Position numbers and translations under genes: made by a program
The notes under the pieces: model-generated
What the model saw: the letters and a program-made list of their open reading frames with translations, nothing else
What the model was told of the DNA's origin: nothing
Database searches by the model: none
Assembly (NCBI GenBank): GCA_025769875.1
Contig: JAGFNK010001307.1
Location: forward strand, 1 to 11,126
Direction of reading: 5' to 3'
DNA: 11,126 bases
From: Russula earlei
Lineage: Eukaryota; Basidiomycota; Agaricomycetes; Russulales; Russulaceae
Part shown: positions 7,185-11,126 of the stretch, piece by piece
How positions within the stretch are numbered: the stretch's first letter is position 1
Layout of the letters: each line of letters opens with the position of its first letter

Positions 7185-7321
7185 TGGCAGATATGAGAAG
7201 AGGTAGAGTTTGAAGGTGAAGAGGTGGAGAAGGTGAGGAAGTAGTGGTTTAGGTGGAATGGATGAGATGGCAAGCAAGTTGTAGAAGATGCTCTGCCGTC
7301 TCGAGTTCTGGAGGAGGGTTT

Positions 7322-7675
7322 TTATACATGAGCTCGTCCACCCGCAGGGGAATTTGTCTTTGAGTTCAAGTATTCTTTGAGTAGAGCCGGAGCGTGAAGG
7401 TCAGCAGAATTGACCCATGAGCGCTCCGAAACCGGGTATCCTTCCCAATGAACAAGGTATTGTGTCCTGCCTCGGTACTTCCTGTCTCCGATGATAGCAG
7501 CAATTTCATATTCTTCTTCTCCTTGTACAATGTCAGGTGGTGGTCGGGTAAAAGCTTTGCCGTATGCCCCTGTTTCAGTGAATGGCATGAGAAGATCCAC
7601 ATGAAACACATTGTGGATTTTCATTGAGGGGGGCAATTTGATGCGATATGCCACTGGTGTGATTTGTTGTATCAC
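7322..7675 (-). pseudogene. Pol B: GPY/F module and chromodomain
   Basis: The frame reads IQQITPVAYRIKLPPSMK, then HNVFHVDLLMPF, followed by the chromodomain EEEYEIAAIIGDRKYRGRTQ, YLVHWEGYPVSERSWVN and APALLKEYL, ending in GGRAHV and a stop. The aromatic positions Y, W and W expected for binding methylated histone tails are present, although SWVN replaces the more usual SWEP. The preceding YGPFEV that completes the GPY/F motif sits just across a frameshift near 7680. Confidence 0.9.
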
Positions 7676-8062
7676 CTCAAATGGTCCATAACGCCGGGGG
7701 CAAGCTTCTTTGATGGGGCCTTGACCACCAGATTACGTCCATCCAGCCACACGAGTTGTCCTTCTTCGAGCTTCCTTGGTTCTTCTGATGGTTTGATACG
7801 TTTCAGAAGTTCCTCCTGTGCCCTGGATCGTACCTGTTCCATGATTTTGAGACGTGTTTCAGCCTCGGAACAGATATATCCATTGTTGTCCATTTGGCAG
7901 TTGGATTGAAACCAAGAAGAAGTTCGTGTGGTGTGTGCCTGGTGCCTTCATGTCGCCAAGTATTGTGAGCAAACTCAGCAATAGGAAGTAGTGTGTGCCA
8001 ATCGTTTTGCCGTCATTTACGAATTCCCTTAGATAAGTCTCTATCCAGAGGTTCATCCGCTC
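7672..8062 (-). pseudogene. Pol B: integrase catalytic Glu and C-terminal region
   Basis: After the frame break near 8065 comes DGQTERMNLW with the third catalytic acid, the Glu codon at 8060-8062, then ETYLREFVND. A further shift near 8025 leads to QNDWHTLLPIAEFAHNTW. The tail reads EAETRLKIMEQVRSRAQEEL and LEEGQLVWLDGRNLVVK, which is the lead-in to the GPY/F module. The distance from the second catalytic Asp (8166-8168) to this Glu is about 35 codons, as in the D,D-35-E family. Confidence 0.85.
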
Positions 8063-8477
8063 AGTTTGTCCATCCGTGCGTGGTGAAAGGGGTGCTCAAA
8101 TTTTGTTTGATCCCTGTGGCTTTACAGATGGCCCTGGCGAAGTTTCCTTTGAAACGGGGGTCCCTGTCAGAGATGATTCTCTTGGGAATTCCGAACCATG
8201 GAAATAGATTAGCCAGGTACTTGATGGCAACGCCCAGACCATCTATGGTTTTATTGCAGGGGATAAACTTTGCGGCCTTTGAGCAGCCTTGATCGACGAT
8301 GGTAAGAATGGAATCGTATGATCCGGACTTTGGAAGATCCGTGATAAGGTCCATTGAAACATATTGGAAGGGGCCAGCTGACACATTTGTATCAAATGGT
8401 TGGAGTGGCGCATGTTTCAGGGTGGTGATGGCTTTAGATTCTTGACACTTAGCGCATCCCTTGACGTATTCTTCCAC
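8061..8477 (-). pseudogene. Pol B: integrase zinc-binding Cys pair and catalytic core
   Basis: Starts EEYVKGCAKCQES, the CC half of the HHCC zinc domain. The core follows with SMDLITDLP (first Asp codon at 8349-8351) and IISDRDPRF (second Asp at 8166-8168), then LSTPFTTHG before the frame is lost. This is the retroviral-type integrase that joins element DNA to the host chromosome. Confidence 0.9.
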
Positions 8478-8512
8478 AAATAGACGGAGTCTGGGTCCTT
8501 CGTATTTCCTTC

Positions 8513-9163
8513 TTATAAGTCCCAGGTGTTAGCGATGCCAGGGTGTCCTCCCACTGGGGAATCATGGACTTCCTTCAAGACTTCCCGTCGTAAAACGGGG
8601 TCATCAGGCAGGTAAGTGCGTAAGGGGAGTGACTTGTGTGAGTAAGCTTTGCGTGCAAAAGCTTCCTGGTTATCGCCAAAGGTACGGTTAAGGGTAGGAG
8701 CACGAGCTTCAGGGATATTTGCCATCTGCAAGTGCTCATTGAAGACATGATCAGGTAGGAGTGTGATAGCTTTGTTATGGATGTTTTCTCCTTTGTGATC
8801 AGGTCGTCGTGATAGAATATCGGCAACAGTGTTAGACTTTCCAGGGATAGTTGTCAACTTAAAGTTGTATTCCTGGAGAAGGGCCATCCACCTTGCTTGA
8901 CGTGGTGAAAGGTCCTGGGGTTTGCGGAAGTAGGCCAGATTGGCATGATCTGTGCGAATAGTTACTTCATGACGTGCCCCAAGTAGCCAGTGTCGATATT
9001 CTTTAAGAACAGATACTATAGCGAGTAGTTCTCTGTCATGGATATCGTAGTTCCTTTCTGCTGGTAGTAGGGATCTTGAAAAATATACCAGAGGATGGAT
9101 ACCATCTTCAAATTGCTGAGATATAGTGGCTCCCAGAGCGAAAGAAGAGGCATCAGCATCCAC
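8513..9163 (-). pseudogene. Pol B: RNase H and start of integrase zinc domain
   Basis: The open stretch begins in VDADASSFALGATISQ, the opening strand of the Ty3/Gypsy RNase H with its catalytic Asp. It continues with DRELLAIVSVLKEYRHWL (catalytic Glu), TIRTDHANL (Asp) and SNTVADILSRRPD (Asp), so the acidic set looks complete. About 80 residues of connector lead to EVHDSPVGGHPG, the two His of the integrase HHCC domain. A frame change near 8525 then leads on to the Cys pair. RNase H removes template RNA during reverse transcription. Confidence 0.92.
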
Positions 9164-9251
9164 AATGAAAGGTTTGTTGAAGTCTGGGTTGCGAAGAACA
9201 GGGTAATGGGTGAAGATATTCTTGAGAATATTGAACGAAGATTCTGTGTAG

Positions 9252-9655
9252 TTATCCCAGACCCAGGTTTGTTCTTCTTGTGAGCCAGACTAGAGGTTGA
9301 ACGATATCGATATTTTGGAATGAAGTTGCGATAGTAATTCCCAAATCCAAGGAAAGAGCGTAGTTCATGTAGATTGGTAGGGGCTTTCCAATCACGAATT
9401 CCTTAACTTTGATTGGGTCCATCTTGATCATTCCTTTGCCGATAATGACACCAAGATAGTCAATTTCTTCTTTGTGAATTGACATTTCTGGGTTTAAGGA
9501 AGAGGTCATTATCTTGAAGCTTCTTAAAAATGCGAGTAATGAGGTCTTTGTGATACTCCCATCCTTTAGATGCTGTTGTGGCGATGATGCCGTCGTCCAT
9601 GTAGATGTGGAACTCCATATCATGGTGATTGAGTTCTTCTCTGAAGAGATCATTG
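9252..9655 (-). pseudogene. Pol B: reverse transcriptase, second half (YMDD)
   Basis: The correct frame reads NDLFREELN, then FHIYMDDGIIATT. The polymerase active-site YMDD is at 9592-9603. It continues through FLNPEMSIHKEEIDYLGVII, then, after a frame change near 9405, DWKAPTNLHELRSFLGFGN and YYRNFIPKY of the connection region. Another change near 9270 precedes RNase H. The 5' side ends exactly at solo LTR 3. Confidence 0.9.
9652..9655. repeat. Target-site duplication, left of solo LTR 3
   Basis: ATTG before TGTCA, repeated at 10618-10621. It is 4 bp as written; CATTG with one base lost on the right side would make it the usual 5. Confidence 0.7.
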
Positions 9656-10617
9656 TGTCAAGACTCACTGTTGAACTATCCAGTTCAAGAGCGAGGGATA
9701 AGCTCGAAGACGAGTCGGTAGACGTCCAAGACCGCGTGGGCAAGAAGTAGAGTCCAGAGTAGTAACAGATACCAGAGAGGTACTGTTACTGTGAGAGTCG
9801 AGCAATCACGCAGGGAGGAGGCCAGGTAGGTAGTCACAAGGGGATGGTCCTTAAAGGAGTATCCCAGGGATAGAGAGTGCCGTAAACAAATGGACAGTCT
9901 GAGGACTGTCCGCTACTTTATTGAGCGCTTATATACTACAAGAGAACTGCTAAATAGGGAACAAGTCATAACCTTGTTATCAAGCACAATAGAGTGATGA
10001 GTAAGAAGTCGGAGGACGCTTACTGAGCATGCTCAGTCATGCTCCGTAAGCTGCTGAGTAAGAAGCTCCTCTTGATGAGTAAGAGCTTTCATAGTCCACG
10101 TGTTTATTGCTTTAGTGCACGTGCAAGCACCTGATTCATTTCCTGTTAGTTAGTTTAGGGCCGGTCATTTGAGGACTTGTAGTTTGGTTATGGAATAGTG
10201 TAATCTTATAAGGCCCTTATATAGTTCTATTAGGGTCCTTAGAGTCGACCCTAATACTTCTATTAAGGTTCTTAGTGTTGTCTTATAGTTCGTTCTATAG
10301 TTATTAGAGTCGGTCTAATAACGCGTTGTAGGGCCCTTGATACCAGGTTAGTACCTATGTAGAGTTCCTAGGGTCGTTCCAAAGGGTCCTTAGGAAGGCC
10401 CTAATACTGTCCTTAGTTGCTAGAAGGGTTGCCTTTAAGTGGGGCTTGCTGTATGTCGATTGTGCCGAGAATCGCTCGGCAACAATGCGCGCGCGATATT
10501 GTGGACACCTCTACTCACCCCTTTTGCTCGTGTGAACAGGGTGGCATCATAGAGGCTGGGTTTCCTCCTATAAGGAAGGGTCCTTCAAGGGCCCTCTCCG
10601 GGGAATGGTTCATGACA
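9656..10617. mobile_element. Solo LTR 3 of family S (962 bp), inside reverse transcriptase B
   Basis: Same family, ends and orientation as the copies at 193 and 4941. It splits the reverse transcriptase between the APATFQ motif (right side) and NDLFREELN (left side), just upstream of YMDD. The protein picks up where it left off once the LTR and one ATTG are discounted, apart from a nearby one-base shift. That confirms the insertion boundaries independently of the repeat comparison. Confidence 0.92.
10018..10051. repeat. Large hairpin in solo LTR 3
   Basis: Equivalent of 550-583 with one mismatch in the right arm (CTCCGT for CTCAGT). Confidence 0.7.
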
Positions 10618-10621
10618 ATTG
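10618..10621. repeat. Target-site duplication, right of solo LTR 3
   Basis: ATTG, partner of 9652-9655. Confidence 0.7.
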
Positions 10622-11126
10622 ACCATAGTTGGAAGGTGGCAGGGGCGTTAGTGAGACCAAAGGTCATCACCATAGGTTCGAATAAGCCCTTATTGTTTTT
10701 GAATGCAGCCTTCCATTGATCGCCCATCTTTTATGCGTATGTTGTTATAACCCCATTGTACGTCGAACTTAGTGAAGTATTGTTACTTCCTAAGCGAGTA
10801 ATGATTTCGGGAATAAGAGGAAGAGGGGTTTTGTTTTCAACAGTGATTGCATTAAGACGTCTATAGTCTTGGACGTAGTGTCGTTTACCATCTTTCTTGC
10901 CTACGAAGAAGCAAGGAGAGGCATATGGTGACTTTGAAGGACGTATGTATCCTTTTTCCAAATGTTCCTTTAGGAATTCATCTTGGGCCTGTGTTCTACT
11001 GGTGCAAGGGGGTAAATCTTGCAATTGAGCGTAGATGGAGCATCAGGGATTAGGTCTATGGCATGATCCCAAGGTTTGGAAGTAGGAAAGTGATGAGAGG
11101 CTTCTTCTGAGAAGAGCCTCTCAAAG
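10622..11126 (-). pseudogene. Pol B: reverse transcriptase, first half (partial)
   Basis: At the right edge the minus strand codes SKPWDHAIDLIPDAPSTLNC and KIYPLAP, then DEFLKEHLEKGYIRPSKSPY and KKDGKRHYVQDYRRLN, then [17 protein letters not shown] with the first catalytic Asp (FDV), and [20 protein letters not shown]. These are the first reverse transcriptase motifs of Ty3/Gypsy in the right order. Frame changes occur near 11003, 10785, 10727 and 10632. Sequence upstream (protease, any gag) is beyond 11126. Confidence 0.92.

Larger units (their letters stand above)
4146..11126 (-). mobile_element. Element B: Ty3/Gypsy chromodomain retrotransposon, runs off right edge
   Basis: The minus strand carries, in transcription order, reverse transcriptase, RNase H, integrase, GPY/F module, chromodomain, ORF3, polypurine tract and 3' LTR. 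It appears to interrupt pol A. It is itself interrupted by solo LTR 2 in its LTR and solo LTR 3 in its reverse transcriptase. Protease, anything upstream of it, and the 5' LTR lie beyond the window. The left end at 4146 is inferred from where pol A homology stops and a TG begins; the pol identity is firm. Confidence 0.85.
7322..11126 (-). pseudogene. Pol of element B (broken, 5' end outside window)
   Basis: The minus strand encodes reverse transcriptase, RNase H, integrase and chromodomain in the canonical Ty3/Gypsy order, in fragments. Besides the solo LTR 3 insertion I count about eleven single-base frame changes, near 11003, 10785, 10727, 10632, 9405, 9270, 8525, 8065, 8025, 7880 and 7680. 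I noticed no obvious in-frame nonsense codon in the correct frames. All catalytic motifs are recognisable. The gene ends at a TAA at 7322-7324. It is defective as written. If the indels are sequencing errors, the real copy would be disabled mainly by solo LTR 3. Confidence 0.9.

Noticed and set aside
5999..7273. The single unbroken 424-residue frame as the true ORF3 B product
   Set aside because: It has no ATG at its start, and most of it is a Pro/Ser-rich shadow. The frame with FSLAEQF...EEQWDMLLANQP looks like the real protein over 6190-6930; only the knuckle end of the 424-residue frame is convincing.
5999..7277. ORF3 B as an envelope gene
   Set aside because: It sits in the env position but shows no signal peptide, membrane segment or fusion motif; it has a zinc knuckle and a basic tail instead.

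Overview
This window looks like transposon-filled nuclear DNA from a fungus, most likely a mushroom-forming basidiomycete. The evidence is the type of element present: Ty3/Gypsy retrotransposons whose integrase ends in a GPY/F module and a chromodomain of the kind common in Agaricomycetes. The organism call is an inference from protein style only. I see no host gene, tRNA or rRNA.

Layout, left to right. (1) Element A, a truncated Ty3/Gypsy element on the minus strand: a probable 3' LTR (about 27-1539, with a TATA box and an 11-bp tandem array), a polypurine tract, a long broken gene called ORF3 here (1572-3486), and the last part of pol (integrase C-terminus plus chromodomain, 3473-4145). Pol A stops abruptly near 4145. 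(2) Element B, a second minus-strand Ty3/Gypsy element that appears to have inserted into pol A: a probable 3' LTR (about 4146-5981), a polypurine tract, its own ORF3 (5999-7184), then pol in order chromodomain, integrase, RNase H and reverse transcriptase, running off the right edge. (3) Three copies of a third family, here called family S, about 960 bp each, all in the same orientation (193-1150, 4941-5907, 9656-10617). Each begins TGTCA, ends TGACA and is flanked by its own short target duplication, so all three are solo LTRs that landed independently: one in LTR A, one in LTR B, one inside the reverse transcriptase of B.

The main point of interest is the gene order. In both A and B a Gag-like protein with a CX2CX4HX4C zinc knuckle lies downstream of pol, filling the space between the chromodomain and the polypurine tract where an env gene would sit. 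Canonical Ty3/Gypsy elements carry Gag upstream of pol. The two ORF3 proteins share a spaced motif, so they look like one family. Whether a normal gag also exists upstream of pol B cannot be seen, because the window ends in the reverse transcriptase.

All coding regions are broken, mostly by single-base indels and less often by stop codons. This may be real decay or uncorrected long-read sequencing error. The LTRs are also unusually rich in short perfect hairpins.
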